Source: Dictyoglomaceae bacterium
GTDB taxonomy: Bacteria > Dictyoglomota > Dictyoglomia > Dictyoglomales > Dictyoglomaceae
DNA: 14,150 bases
Reading direction: 5' to 3'
Assembly: GCA_028276205.1 (NCBI GenBank)
Contig: JAPYWU010000016.1
Coordinates: 1 to 14,150 of the forward strand
Every line of letters begins with the position of its first letter. Position 1 is the stretch's first letter. The notes under the pieces were generated by a model. That model searched no databases. It was not told where the DNA came from and saw nothing but the letters and a program-made list of their open reading frames with translations. The position numbers were made by a program, and so were the translations under genes. This document shows, piece by piece, positions 6,948 through 14,150 of this stretch.

Positions 6948-8029
6948 TGTTTTTAGAGGATTTGAGGGTAGTAAACTTTAGAAATCTTAAAAATGTTCAA
7001 TTAAAATTTTTTGATAAAAATATATTTTATGGGGAGAATGCTCAGGGAAAGACTAATCTCCTGGAGAGTATTTATTTTCTCTTTACAGGAAAGTCCTTTA
7101 GAACACCATATGAAAAGGAATTGATAAATTGGAATGAAGAGAGCTTTTACATAAAAGGTAATGTATTATGGCAAGATCAAAAATTGATTTTAGAAACAGC
7201 TTTATCTAAAACAGATAAAAAAGTTAAGATAAATCAAAAATTATTAAAAAGGCAAAAAGATATGATATTTCTATTTCCTATAGTTGTTTTTTCTCAAGAA
7301 GAGATTGAAAGTTTTAAAGAAGGTCCATCTGAAAGAAGATATATTTTGGATAGATTTATTTCAACTCTTTCTTACAAATATCACAAATCACTTTCCGAGT
7401 ATTATAAAGTTTTATACCAGAGAAATCTTACACTAAAAAGTGATGGAAATGTGGACATATGGAATAGCTCTTTAATAAAAAGTGGAACTTATATACTGAT
7501 AGAAAGATTGAAGATAATTAATAAATTAAGGCAACTTATTCATAGTCTTTCTCTTGATCTTCTTGGAAAAGATTTTTTGGAAATAGAATACTACTCAAGT
7601 ATTAATTTAGGAAATATGGATGAGGAGAATTTAATGAAAAATTTTGAATTAAAGCTAAAGGAATCATTTGAGGATGAGAATAAAAAAGGTTACACATTGG
7701 TGGGACCTCACAGGGATGACCTTAGATTTTACATTAAGAAAGATTCTCTTAAGTATGATATGAGGAAATATGCATCTGCTGGTGAGAGAAAACTTGCTTT
7801 TATAATATTTAAATTAGCTACTGTAAAACTTCTTTCTGAATTCAGAAAAGAAAAGCCAATTCTTATTATAGATGACCTATTTGGAGATTTAGATGAGGAA
7901 AAACAGAAACTCATTTGGAATGGTATAAGTATGTTTCAAATTTTTATGAGTTTACCAGTGAGAATAGATTTTTTAAAAGATTATCCACATTTTTTAGTGA
8001 AAAACGGAGAAGTATTCTATAATGACTGA
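6947..8029 (+). CDS. recF: RecF, DNA gap repair ATPase
   Basis: RecF is an SMC-like ABC ATPase that works with RecO and RecR to load RecA at single-strand gaps. The 360-residue protein has normal length and the motifs YGENAQGKTNLLE (28-40, Walker A), VGPHRDD (252-258), the signature YASAGERK (275-282) and Walker B ILIIDDLFGDLD (305-316). The start is GTG at 6947, overlapping the TAG of the S4 gene by one base (TAGTG). An AGGGG site lies just upstream. After Walker B the usual QVFITTT-type strand is replaced by QIFMSLPVRIDF (331-342), so the distal loop differs from the family norm. The gene overlaps dciA by 8 bases. Confidence 0.95.
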   Translation: MFLEDLRVVNFRNLKNVQLKFFDKNIFYGENAQGKTNLLESIYFLFTGKSFRTPYEKELINWNEESFYIKGNVLWQDQKLILETALSKTDKKVKINQKLLKRQKDMIFLFPIVVFSQEEIESFKEGPSERRYILDRFISTLSYKYHKSLSEYYKVLYQRNLTLKSDGNVDIWNSSLIKSGTYILIERLKIINKLRQLIHSLSLDLLGKDFLEIEYYSSINLGNMDEENLMKNFELKLKESFEDENKKGYTLVGPHRDDLRFYIKKDSLKYDMRKYASAGERKLAFIIFKLATVKLLSEFRKEKPILIIDDLFGDLDEEKQKLIWNGISMFQIFMSLPVRIDFLKDYPHFLVKNGEVFYND

Positions 8030-8504
8030 TTCTTTATATTCAAAGCTTTGGGAAGTTTTTATAAAGCTTAATTTAGAAAAAAAATTATGTGAGTATTTAG
8101 CCATGGAGAAATGGGAAGAAGTAGTAGGTGAGACCTTATCTTCTCATACCAGACCAGCATATGTGAAAAATGGGATTCTCTATGTATATGTAGATAGCAG
8201 TGTATGGGTACAAGAACTTATGCTTTTTAAAAATAAATTAATAGAAAAAATAAACAATAAACTTGTTATCCCAAATATTATAAAAGATATTGTCTTTATT
8301 GACAAAGGCAGAAATTTTAAGGCAAAAAGAAGAACTACTATTAGTCAAAAACCTAAACTTTCTTTGCGTGAAGAAGAAAGAATTGCTAAAATAGTTGAGG
8401 AAGTAAAAGATGAGGAGTTAAGAGAAATTCTTAGAAATTATTATAGAAACTTAGTCATTATGCAAAAGGGAGGTTTAAAAGATGACCGTAACAAAAAAGG
8501 ATAA
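8022..8504 (+). CDS. dciA: DciA-family (DUF721) replicative helicase loader/operator
   Basis: DciA is the ancestral partner that helps load the DnaB helicase in bacteria lacking phage-derived DnaC or DnaI. The N-terminal 95 residues carry the DUF721 pattern: WEEVVGETLSSHTRP (31-45), then NGILYVYVDSSVWVQEL (50-66) and LFKNKLIEKIN (68-78), a KH-like fold. The C-terminal part (100-160) is a charged, mostly helical extension. The 160-residue length is within the family range. The position between recF and gyrB is the same as in Actinobacteria, which supports the call. It overlaps recF by 8 bases and gyrB by 23 bases, so its last codons carry the gyrB ribosome site. Confidence 0.87.
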   Translation: MTDSLYSKLWEVFIKLNLEKKLCEYLAMEKWEEVVGETLSSHTRPAYVKNGILYVYVDSSVWVQELMLFKNKLIEKINNKLVIPNIIKDIVFIDKGRNFKAKRRTTISQKPKLSLREEERIAKIVEEVKDEELREILRNYYRNLVIMQKGGLKDDRNKKG

Positions 8505-10389
8505 ATACACAGCAGATAGTATTCAAATATTAGAAGGTACAGAGGCGGTAAGAAAAAGACCAGGTATGTATATAGGAGATGTGGGAGTAAGAGGACTCCA
8601 CCATCTTGTTTTTGAATTAGTAGATAACAGTATTGATGAAGTTATGGCAGGATATTGTGATTATATTTATGTAGAATTGCGTAAAGATGGTGGGGTTGTA
8701 GTATTGGATAATGGAAGAGGGATTCCAGTAGACATACATCCACAAGCTAAGAAACCTGCCTTGGAGATCGTTTTAACTACACTTCACGCTGGAGGAAAGT
8801 TTTCTAATTCTATTTATAAAATAAGTGGTGGACTGCACGGAGTTGGACTTTCTGTTGTTAATGCTCTTTCAAAAAGATTAGAAGTAGAGGTAATGAGGGA
8901 TGGCAAAGTTTATTATCAGGCTTATGAGAAAGGAAAGCCTATTACTCCTTTGACAGAAAAGGGTAGTACCGATAAAACAGGTACAAAGATACTATTTTAT
9001 CCAGATCCTGATATTTTTGAAACTACAAAATTTGATTATGAAATTATTGCAAATAGATTAAGGGAATTAGCCTTTTTAAATCCTGGAGTTACTATTGAAT
9101 TAAAAGATGAAAATACTGGTAAAAGTAATGTATTTAAATATGAGGGTGGTCTAATACAATTTATGGAATATCTTTCAAAGGGTAAAGAAGTATTACATGA
9201 CCCCTTTTATTTTAAGAGAGAAGAAGAAAATTTGGTTATAGAAGTGGTCCTTCAGTACAATACTGGATATGACGAATTGATTTTATCTTATGTGAATAAT
9301 ATACATACTATTGAGGGTGGAACTCATGTAACTGGTTTTCGTTCAGCTCTAACAAAAGTAGTAAATAGTTTTGCCAGAAGTTGGGGTCTTTGGAAAGAGG
9401 CTGAATCATTATCTGGCGAAGATGTAAGAGAAGGATTAACCGCTATTATAAGTACGAAGGTTCCTAATCCTCAATTTGAAGGGCAAACTAAAACAAAACT
9501 TGGTAATTCAGAGGTTAAAAAATTTGTAGAAAAAGTTGTAGAGGAGGAATTAACAGAGTACTTTACTAAAAATCCAGATATTGGAAAATTAATAATTGGT
9601 AAGATTATTGAGGCGTATAGGGCAAGACAAGCAGCAAGGAAGGCAAGGGAACTTGTTAGAAGGAAGAGTCTATTAGAATCTACTCTACTTCCTGGAAAAT
9701 TAGCAGATTGTTCTGAAAAAGATCCTTCAAAGTGTGAGCTCTTTATAGTTGAGGGAGAATCTGCAGGAGGTTCTGCAAAGCAAGCAAGAGATAGAAGGTA
9801 TCAAGCTATTTTACCTCTAAGAGGTAAAATACTTAATGTGGAGAAGGCTCAGCATCTTACTAAAATTCTATCCAGCGAGGAAATAAAAACTATAATTGCA
9901 TCCTTAGGAACAGGTATAGGTCAAGATTTTGATTTGTCCAAGCTTAGATATCATAAAATTATTATCATGACTGATGCTGATGTGGATGGTGCTCACATAA
10001 GGACTCTTTTACTTACATTCTTTTATAGGCATTTTAGACCTCTGATTGAAGGAGGATATGTTTATATAGCTCAGCCACCATTATACTTTTTAAGAAAAGG
10101 TAAAGAAGAAAGATATGCTTATTCCGAGGAAGAGAAGGAAGAAATTTTAAAAGAGTGGGGCTATCCTGATAATGTATATATTCAGAGATATAAAGGTCTA
10201 GGTGAAATGGACCCGGATCAATTAAGAGAGACTACTATGGATCCTCAAAAAAGAATTCTTTTACAAGTTACAATAGAGGACGCATTAGAAGCTGAAAGAC
10301 TTTTTTCTATCCTTATGGGAAATAATGTGGAAGAGAGAAGGAATTTTATAGAGCAGAAAGCAAAATTTGTAAGAAATTTAGACATATAG
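8482..10389 (+). CDS. gyrB: DNA gyrase subunit B
   Basis: GyrB is the ATPase and TOPRIM subunit of the type IIA topoisomerase that introduces negative supercoils. All landmarks are present in the 635 residues: GHKL ATP site with ELVDNSIDE (45-53), LDNGRGIP (75-82) and GGLHGVG (116-122), the transducer loop QTKTKLGN (335-342), TOPRIM EGESAGG (424-430) and DADVDG (498-503), and QRYKGLGEM (568-576) near the C-terminus. No large insert is present, as expected for a short GyrB of non-enterobacterial type. ParE is a less likely alternative given the neighbours. ATG at 8482 has AAGGGAGG about 9 bases upstream, inside the dciA end. gyrA is not seen in the window. Confidence 0.97.
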   Translation: MTVTKKDKYTADSIQILEGTEAVRKRPGMYIGDVGVRGLHHLVFELVDNSIDEVMAGYCDYIYVELRKDGGVVVLDNGRGIPVDIHPQAKKPALEIVLTTLHAGGKFSNSIYKISGGLHGVGLSVVNALSKRLEVEVMRDGKVYYQAYEKGKPITPLTEKGSTDKTGTKILFYPDPDIFETTKFDYEIIANRLRELAFLNPGVTIELKDENTGKSNVFKYEGGLIQFMEYLSKGKEVLHDPFYFKREEENLVIEVVLQYNTGYDELILSYVNNIHTIEGGTHVTGFRSALTKVVNSFARSWGLWKEAESLSGEDVREGLTAIISTKVPNPQFEGQTKTKLGNSEVKKFVEKVVEEELTEYFTKNPDIGKLIIGKIIEAYRARQAARKARELVRRKSLLESTLLPGKLADCSEKDPSKCELFIVEGESAGGSAKQARDRRYQAILPLRGKILNVEKAQHLTKILSSEEIKTIIASLGTGIGQDFDLSKLRYHKIIIMTDADVDGAHIRTLLLTFFYRHFRPLIEGGYVYIAQPPLYFLRKGKEERYAYSEEEKEEILKEWGYPDNVYIQRYKGLGEMDPDQLRETTMDPQKRILLQVTIEDALEAERLFSILMGNNVEERRNFIEQKAKFVRNLDI

Positions 10390-10399
10390 GGCTTTAATT

Positions 10400-12469
10400 A
10401 TGGAAGTAAGTTGTAAGGAAATAATAAGAGAAGATGAAAATTTCTATACTATCAAAATTAACTGTACTTCAGATTTATCTAAAAAGCTTATTGATTTAGG
10501 GATAAAATGGGTATATAAGGGTGATCAAAATCTACTGTGGGATGCCCTTATTACTGATCTGGTAGTTTATAATAATTTGAAAGATAAATTGCCTTTTATT
10601 CCATTTGTACATGATGAGAAACTTGGTACGGGGGATCATAGACTTATTCCTTTTTATAAAAATCCAGGGAGATATACTCTTACAGAGGATTATGCAGGAA
10701 AATTGACGGGAGCAGTATATATAAATCAAGATATATCTTATGGTCTTTTATATGGAGTTCCAATTGAGCCTTCTGACTATAATGATTTAAATTTTAAACT
10801 ATTATGGTTGGCTAAGGATTGGGGAAAATATAAGGATATAATAAAACAAGATGGAAATTTTTTAAGGAGTTTAGCTGATTTCGGTTTTTCCTTGGATTAT
10901 GAAAATTATTCTATTTTTACGGGATCTGGATTAATGGCAAATAGAGAGACATTAACCTCTTATTTCCAAAGGAATCCTAAGGCAGAAATATATTATTTGT
11001 TTTCAAAATCCTTAGGATGGTATGGAATAGTACCTCGTTATCCTGAAGAAATAAGTCTTTCGAGTATATACTTTAACGATGAGCTATTAAGATATTTGAA
11101 CACTCTTTTTATCTTAGGATTAAGAGGGACATTAAGACAAGTGAAAAATAAGGAAAAAAGAAGAGGAATTTTAGAGAGAGCAAGAAAAATATATAACTGG
11201 GCTAAAGAGATTTTGAAAGAACAGAATATAACAATAGCAGATTTTCAGGTGAAACTTGCTGAAAAGATAGTTAAGGATATATCAGAAGATTATAATCTTA
11301 GTTTTCAAAGAACATCAGATATACTTAAGATTGCTTCATATGAGGATTTAAAGAATAAAGATTTTTATTATTTCTTTGATTTATTATTAAAGTATCCTAT
11401 TGTATTTTCTCAAGCCTATAATTCTGCTCTTAATAAAGCAAGATTACCATTAAAAAGAATACTAATTAAAGAGAATACTTTTCAACCACCTTATTTTTTG
11501 GAGATCTTTAATTTTCAAGGTGATAGGAAAATTTTAGTAAGATGTAATTTAGAAATAAAAAACAAGGAAAGGCCATATATTATGTTATCTTCTCCTCATT
11601 GTAAATCTTTTGTTCTAATGTCTAAGGAAAATCTTATTAGTGCAGAAACTTTTCTCAAAACATTATATTATTCTGGAAAATTTCCTTATGGATTTGCTCT
11701 TATTGGTAAGGCAGGTCCATTTATGGCTGAGATGAGAAGACATCCCAGAGTATTAGCAGTTCCTGAAGAGGGATCAAAATATGCTCCAATGGTAGATTAT
11801 TTTTTAGGAGAATTGAATTCTTATCTTAAGAATATTCCTGATAGTCATCTTATTAGGATAAGAATTAATCTTTTAGATAATCTGGATAAAATAGATTTGG
11901 ATCTACAAGTTCCCAAATTTTTGGAGGTATATTTAGGCAAGAAAATTATTAATTCTAAAGAATTCTCTAAGATTTGGAAGAATAAGGTTGAACAAGTCTC
12001 AAAAGTTTTAGAAGTTATAAAAGGATTAGAATCTGGTGAGTATTTTCATCTTGCTAATTTTATATTATATGAGAAAGGTTATATGGTTGATTTAGGAAGA
12101 AGTGTTAAATTAATTAAAAAATTAGAGGCTAAAGGTTATGATGGAATATTTAAAAATTTCCCATTTCCTAAAAATTTTTTATCGACGGTTTACGAGCTTT
12201 TAAATGAAAGAAAAAAAATTATTGAACGAATAAAAGAGAAGAAAGCGGAGGCTCCCCGTGAGCTTTTTGAGTTAAGGGATTTTATTGAGTATAAAGTTCT
12301 ATTTCTTTTTGGTGTTCTTATAAGGAGCCTCCTAATTTTTAAAAAATCATTACAGTACCTCAACTACAGACCCTACTCTATCATCTTATATCTCATTTCT
12401 CCAGAATTTATTAAAGATCTAATAAGAAATTCAGAGATATATTTAGAAAGAGTGGAATTTAAGACTTAG
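10400..12469 (+). CDS. Uncharacterised 689-residue protein, last gene of the dnaN-gyrB cluster
   Basis: I do not recognise this protein. It starts 10 bases after gyrB with only a weak ribosome site, so coupling to gyrB is likely. The reading frame is intact and base use is like its neighbours. No signal peptide is seen. A hydrophobic stretch at about 633-648, interrupted by one Arg, is more likely buried or amphipathic than a clear membrane helix. Segments rich in Gly, Pro and charged residues that look conserved are 64-98 (with HDEKLGTGDHRLIPF), 115-127 (YGLLYGVPIEPSDY region) and 430-470 (FPYGFALIGKAGPF, then HPRVLAVPEEG). Residues 245-300 and 515-545 and 600-620 are Lys/Glu-rich and helical. 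It shows no Walker, HTH, zinc or known nuclease motif that I can see. It may be a DNA-associated protein by context only. An A8 run occurs at 12211-12218. Confidence 0.85.
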   Translation: MEVSCKEIIREDENFYTIKINCTSDLSKKLIDLGIKWVYKGDQNLLWDALITDLVVYNNLKDKLPFIPFVHDEKLGTGDHRLIPFYKNPGRYTLTEDYAGKLTGAVYINQDISYGLLYGVPIEPSDYNDLNFKLLWLAKDWGKYKDIIKQDGNFLRSLADFGFSLDYENYSIFTGSGLMANRETLTSYFQRNPKAEIYYLFSKSLGWYGIVPRYPEEISLSSIYFNDELLRYLNTLFILGLRGTLRQVKNKEKRRGILERARKIYNWAKEILKEQNITIADFQVKLAEKIVKDISEDYNLSFQRTSDILKIASYEDLKNKDFYYFFDLLLKYPIVFSQAYNSALNKARLPLKRILIKENTFQPPYFLEIFNFQGDRKILVRCNLEIKNKERPYIMLSSPHCKSFVLMSKENLISAETFLKTLYYSGKFPYGFALIGKAGPFMAEMRRHPRVLAVPEEGSKYAPMVDYFLGELNSYLKNIPDSHLIRIRINLLDNLDKIDLDLQVPKFLEVYLGKKIINSKEFSKIWKNKVEQVSKVLEVIKGLESGEYFHLANFILYEKGYMVDLGRSVKLIKKLEAKGYDGIFKNFPFPKNFLSTVYELLNERKKIIERIKEKKAEAPRELFELRDFIEYKVLFLFGVLIRSLLIFKKSLQYLNYRPYSIILYLISPEFIKDLIRNSEIYLERVEFKT

Positions 12470-12590
12470 CTACAAATTGAGGACAACAATTTTCAGCTTT
12501 TACTGGTATACCAAAGCAAGTACCACGAGATGGGTCGTTAGGATTGGGTTGATAGAATTTACAATTTTTGCATTTACGATCCTCTGCCAT
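12459..12590 (-). CDS. Small cysteine-rich protein, probable Fe-S or zinc binding
   Basis: This ORF encodes 43 residues, starting MAEDRKCKNCKFYQP and ending at TAA (12461-12459). It has five cysteines: Cys7, Cys10, Cys25, Cys35 and Cys36, in the order C-x2-C-x14-C-x9-CC, followed by PQF. The C-x2-C-x2-aromatic, then Gly-x-Cys, then Cys-x2-Phe pattern resembles the small [4Fe-4S]-binding subunits of glycyl-radical decarboxylase and benzylsuccinate synthase (HpdC, BssB types). A zinc site is the alternative. The ATG at 12590 has a GGGGGTG ribosome site about 6 bases upstream. The last 11 bases overlap antisense the end of the 689-residue gene. It is divergent from larB. No promoter is clear. 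Confidence 0.75.
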   Translation of the reverse strand: MAEDRKCKNCKFYQPNPNDPSRGTCFGIPVKAENCCPQFVAKS

Positions 12591-12702
12591 ACTTAACACC
12601 CCCATCCTTTTTTATTAATATTATTTTATCACTAAACCCTTTTAAAAAAGAAAAAATTAATGTATAAATATTATCTAAAAATTCTTATCGAGGAGAAAGG
12701 GA
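12591..12702. promoter_or_regulatory. Divergent intergenic region between the Cys-rich ORF and larB
   Basis: This 112-base AT-rich gap must hold the start signals of both genes. For larB, TATAAA (12663-12668) or TATTAT (12669-12674) could be a -10 box, but no good -35 is seen. AGGAG (12691-12695) is the larB ribosome site, 7 bases before its ATG. For the small ORF, TAAAAT-like boxes occur on the minus strand around 12622-12630 without a clear -35. No hairpin or riboswitch-like structure stands out. Confidence 0.4.
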
Positions 12703-13458
12703 ATGAAAGAGAAAATTAGAGAAATATTAGACAAGGTTAAGAGTGGAGAATTATCTGTTGAAGATGCTATTGATAGATTAAAAATTCTCCCTTATGAGGA
12801 TGTACAGTTTGCTAAAATTGATCATCTAAGAGCACTTATTAGAGGATTTCCTGAGGTAGTGTTTGCTGAAAGAAAGACACCTGAACAAGTCATGGAAATA
12901 ATGGAAAGATTAGTAAAAGTAAATAATAGGGTTATAGCTACAAGGGCAAGTAAAGAGGTTTTTGAAAAGGTAAAAAGCAAAATTGAAGATGCAATTTATT
13001 TTGAAAAAGCAAGAATTGTTGCAGTATTGAGGGAGGAAATAGAGAAAAAGGGTAAAGTTGTTGTTTCTTGTGCAGGAACTGCTGATCTTCCTGTGGCTGA
13101 GGAGGCAGCTGTAACATGTGAGATAATGGGGAGTAATGTGGAGAGAATCTATGATGTAGGAGTAGCTGGAATTCATAGATTATTTGATAAATTAGCTGAG
13201 TTTTATAAAGCAAATGTTATTGTTGTAGTAGCAGGAATGGAGGGAGCCCTCCCTTCTGTGGTAGGAGGATTAGTGGCAAGACCTATAATAGCTGTACCAA
13301 CAAGTGTGGGTTATGGTGCTAATTTTAATGGTCTTTCAGCTTTACTTACCATGTTAAATAGTTGTGTTCCTGGAATAGCGGTAGTTAATATTGATAATGG
13401 ATTTGGTGCAGGATATTTAGCAAATATGATAAATATTATGGTGGAGGAGAAAAAATGA
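12703..13458 (+). CDS. larB: LarB, pyridinium-3,5-biscarboxylate mononucleotide synthase
   Basis: LarB starts the nickel-pincer nucleotide pathway, carboxylating nicotinic acid adenine dinucleotide and cleaving its phosphoanhydride to give the biscarboxylate mononucleotide. The 251 residues match the family throughout: GELSVEDAIDRL (15-26), HLRALIRGFPEVVFAERKT (41-59), the PurE-like core AGTADLPVAEEAAVT (124-138), VERIYDVGVAG (146-156), VVAGMEGALPSVVGGLV (175-191), VPTSVGYGANFNGLSALL (198-215) and NIDNGFGAGY (229-238). Cys221 in NSCVPG lies at the same number as the catalytic Cys221 I recall for Lactiplantibacillus plantarum LarB. The ATG at 12703 has AGGAG 7 bases upstream. It shares ATGA with larC. 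PurE is the only alternative and is less likely given the length and the larC partner. Confidence 0.95.
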   Translation: MKEKIREILDKVKSGELSVEDAIDRLKILPYEDVQFAKIDHLRALIRGFPEVVFAERKTPEQVMEIMERLVKVNNRVIATRASKEVFEKVKSKIEDAIYFEKARIVAVLREEIEKKGKVVVSCAGTADLPVAEEAAVTCEIMGSNVERIYDVGVAGIHRLFDKLAEFYKANVIVVVAGMEGALPSVVGGLVARPIIAVPTSVGYGANFNGLSALLTMLNSCVPGIAVVNIDNGFGAGYLANMINIMVEEKK

Positions 13459-14150
13459 AAATATTATATTTTGATTGTTTCTCTGGAATAAGTGGAGATA
13501 TGATTTTAGGAGCTCTTTTAGATTTGGGAGTAGATGAAGAGTTATGGAAAAGTGAGCTTAAAAAGATTCCTATAGAAGATTATGAAATTGAAGTGACAAA
13601 GAAGAAAAAAGGAGCAATTTATGGTACAGACGTAAATATAAAGATTAAAGACACTAAAACACATAGACATCTCCAGGATTTAATAGATATTGTGGAAAGA
13701 AGTGATCTATCCTCAGATATCAAGGAGAAAGCTAAAAAAATTTTCTATAAAATTGCTGAGGCAGAATCAAAAATTCATAATGAGTCCATAGAAGAAGTAC
13801 ATTTTCATGAAGTGGGAGCTTTAGACACCATTATAGATGTTTTAGGATCTTTGATTGCTATAGAAATTTTGAATGTAGATGAAATTTATTCTTCTCCTCT
13901 TCCCTTGGGTAGCGGTTTTGTGGAAACAGATCATGGAAGAATTCCTGTTCCTGCTCCTGCGACCTTGGAAATTCTGAAAGGAGTTCCTGTTTATTCTGAT
14001 GGGAGAGAAGGAGAACTAGTAACTCCAACAGGTGCCGCTATAATAAGAACTATAGTTAAATCTTTTGATAATATGCCTAAGATGAAAATTGAGAAAATAG
14101 GATATGGATGTGGAAAAAAAGATTTTCAGTTTCCTAATCTTCTTAGAGTA
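13455..14150 (+). CDS. larC: LarC, nickel insertion protein of the pincer cofactor pathway (3' partial)
   Basis: LarC (DUF111) inserts nickel into the bisthiocarboxylate mononucleotide using CTP. The visible 232 residues begin MKILYFDCFSGISGDM, the hallmark of the family, followed by a His-containing strand KTHRHL (72-77), then EVHFHEVGALDTIIDV (117-132) and LPLGSGFVETDHGRIPVPAPA (151-171), ELVTPTGAAI (188-197) and YGCGKKDF (217-224). The ATG at 13455 overlaps larB by 4 bases, with GGAGGAG just upstream. In some bacteria larC is read through a programmed frameshift between larC1 and larC2; the expected junction lies beyond the window end, so it cannot be judged here. larE and any nickel-pincer enzyme such as LarA are also outside the window. 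No stop occurs before the end. Confidence 0.95.
   Translation, partial: MKILYFDCFSGISGDMILGALLDLGVDEELWKSELKKIPIEDYEIEVTKKKKGAIYGTDVNIKIKDTKTHRHLQDLIDIVERSDLSSDIKEKAKKIFYKIAEAESKIHNESIEEVHFHEVGALDTIIDVLGSLIAIEILNVDEIYSSPLPLGSGFVETDHGRIPVPAPATLEILKGVPVYSDGREGELVTPTGAAIIRTIVKSFDNMPKMKIEKIGYGCGKKDFQFPNLLRV

Noticed and set aside
7981..7989. Perfect DnaA box TTATCCACA inside recF
   Set aside because: It is single and inside a coding region. With one other box in 14 kb, about what chance gives in AT-rich DNA, it does not mark an origin.
9291..9299. DnaA-box-like TGTGAATAA inside gyrB
   Set aside because: It is isolated, within a conserved coding stretch, and 1.3 kb from the nearest similar site.
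12211..12218. A8 run in the unknown gene as a slippage or frameshift site
   Set aside because: The frame is intact through it and similar runs occur elsewhere (for example near the end of rsmG, 2373-2380), as expected in AT-rich DNA.
12910..13213. Minus-strand open frames across larB
   Set aside because: They are shadows of a strongly conserved larB frame, with low-complexity translations and no ribosome sites.

Overview
This 14,150-base window is AT-rich. It carries tightly packed bacterial housekeeping operons and no mobile elements, CRISPR arrays, tRNA or rRNA genes that I can see. Low GC, many Lys/Glu/Ile codons, a beta-barrel-like exported protein, an archaeal-like SufB with SufC, a DciA-type helicase loader and LarB/LarC together suggest an anaerobic, probably thermophilic, two-membrane bacterium. 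Dictyoglomus is my best guess. That is inference, not a database match.

Layout. Bases 1-755 (+) hold the 3' end of a probable outer-membrane beta-barrel protein, closed by a strong hairpin terminator. Facing it on the minus strand is an ArsR-family repressor gene (800-1111) with its own promoter and TATAAG repeats. Upstream of that, also on the minus strand, is a five-gene cluster whose transcription starts near 5520: an Rrf2-family regulator with three cysteines, SufC, a single SufB-type scaffold, RsmG and a YghO-like GNAT acetyltransferase. This looks like a minimal Fe-S cluster assembly operon followed by an rRNA methyltransferase.

Divergent from it, on the plus strand, is the replication cluster dnaN - S4 protein (yaaA-like) - recF - dciA - gyrB. 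Its genes overlap by 4, 1, 8 and 23 bases. A 689-residue protein that I do not recognise follows gyrB after 10 bases. dnaA is not next to dnaN, and I see no cluster of DnaA boxes, so this may be an origin-type gene cluster without the origin.

At 12459-12590 on the minus strand there is a 43-codon cysteine-rich ORF. It overlaps the 3' end of the unknown gene and probably encodes a small iron-sulfur or zinc protein. Divergent from it, larB and the 5' part of larC (running off the window) encode two of the steps that make the nickel-pincer nucleotide cofactor.

The window therefore links three functional blocks: Fe-S cluster supply with a likely Fe-S-sensing repressor, the replisome and DNA topology genes, and nickel-cofactor synthesis. 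The least explained items are the 689-residue protein, the small Cys-rich protein and the compact regulator-SufC-SufB arrangement.
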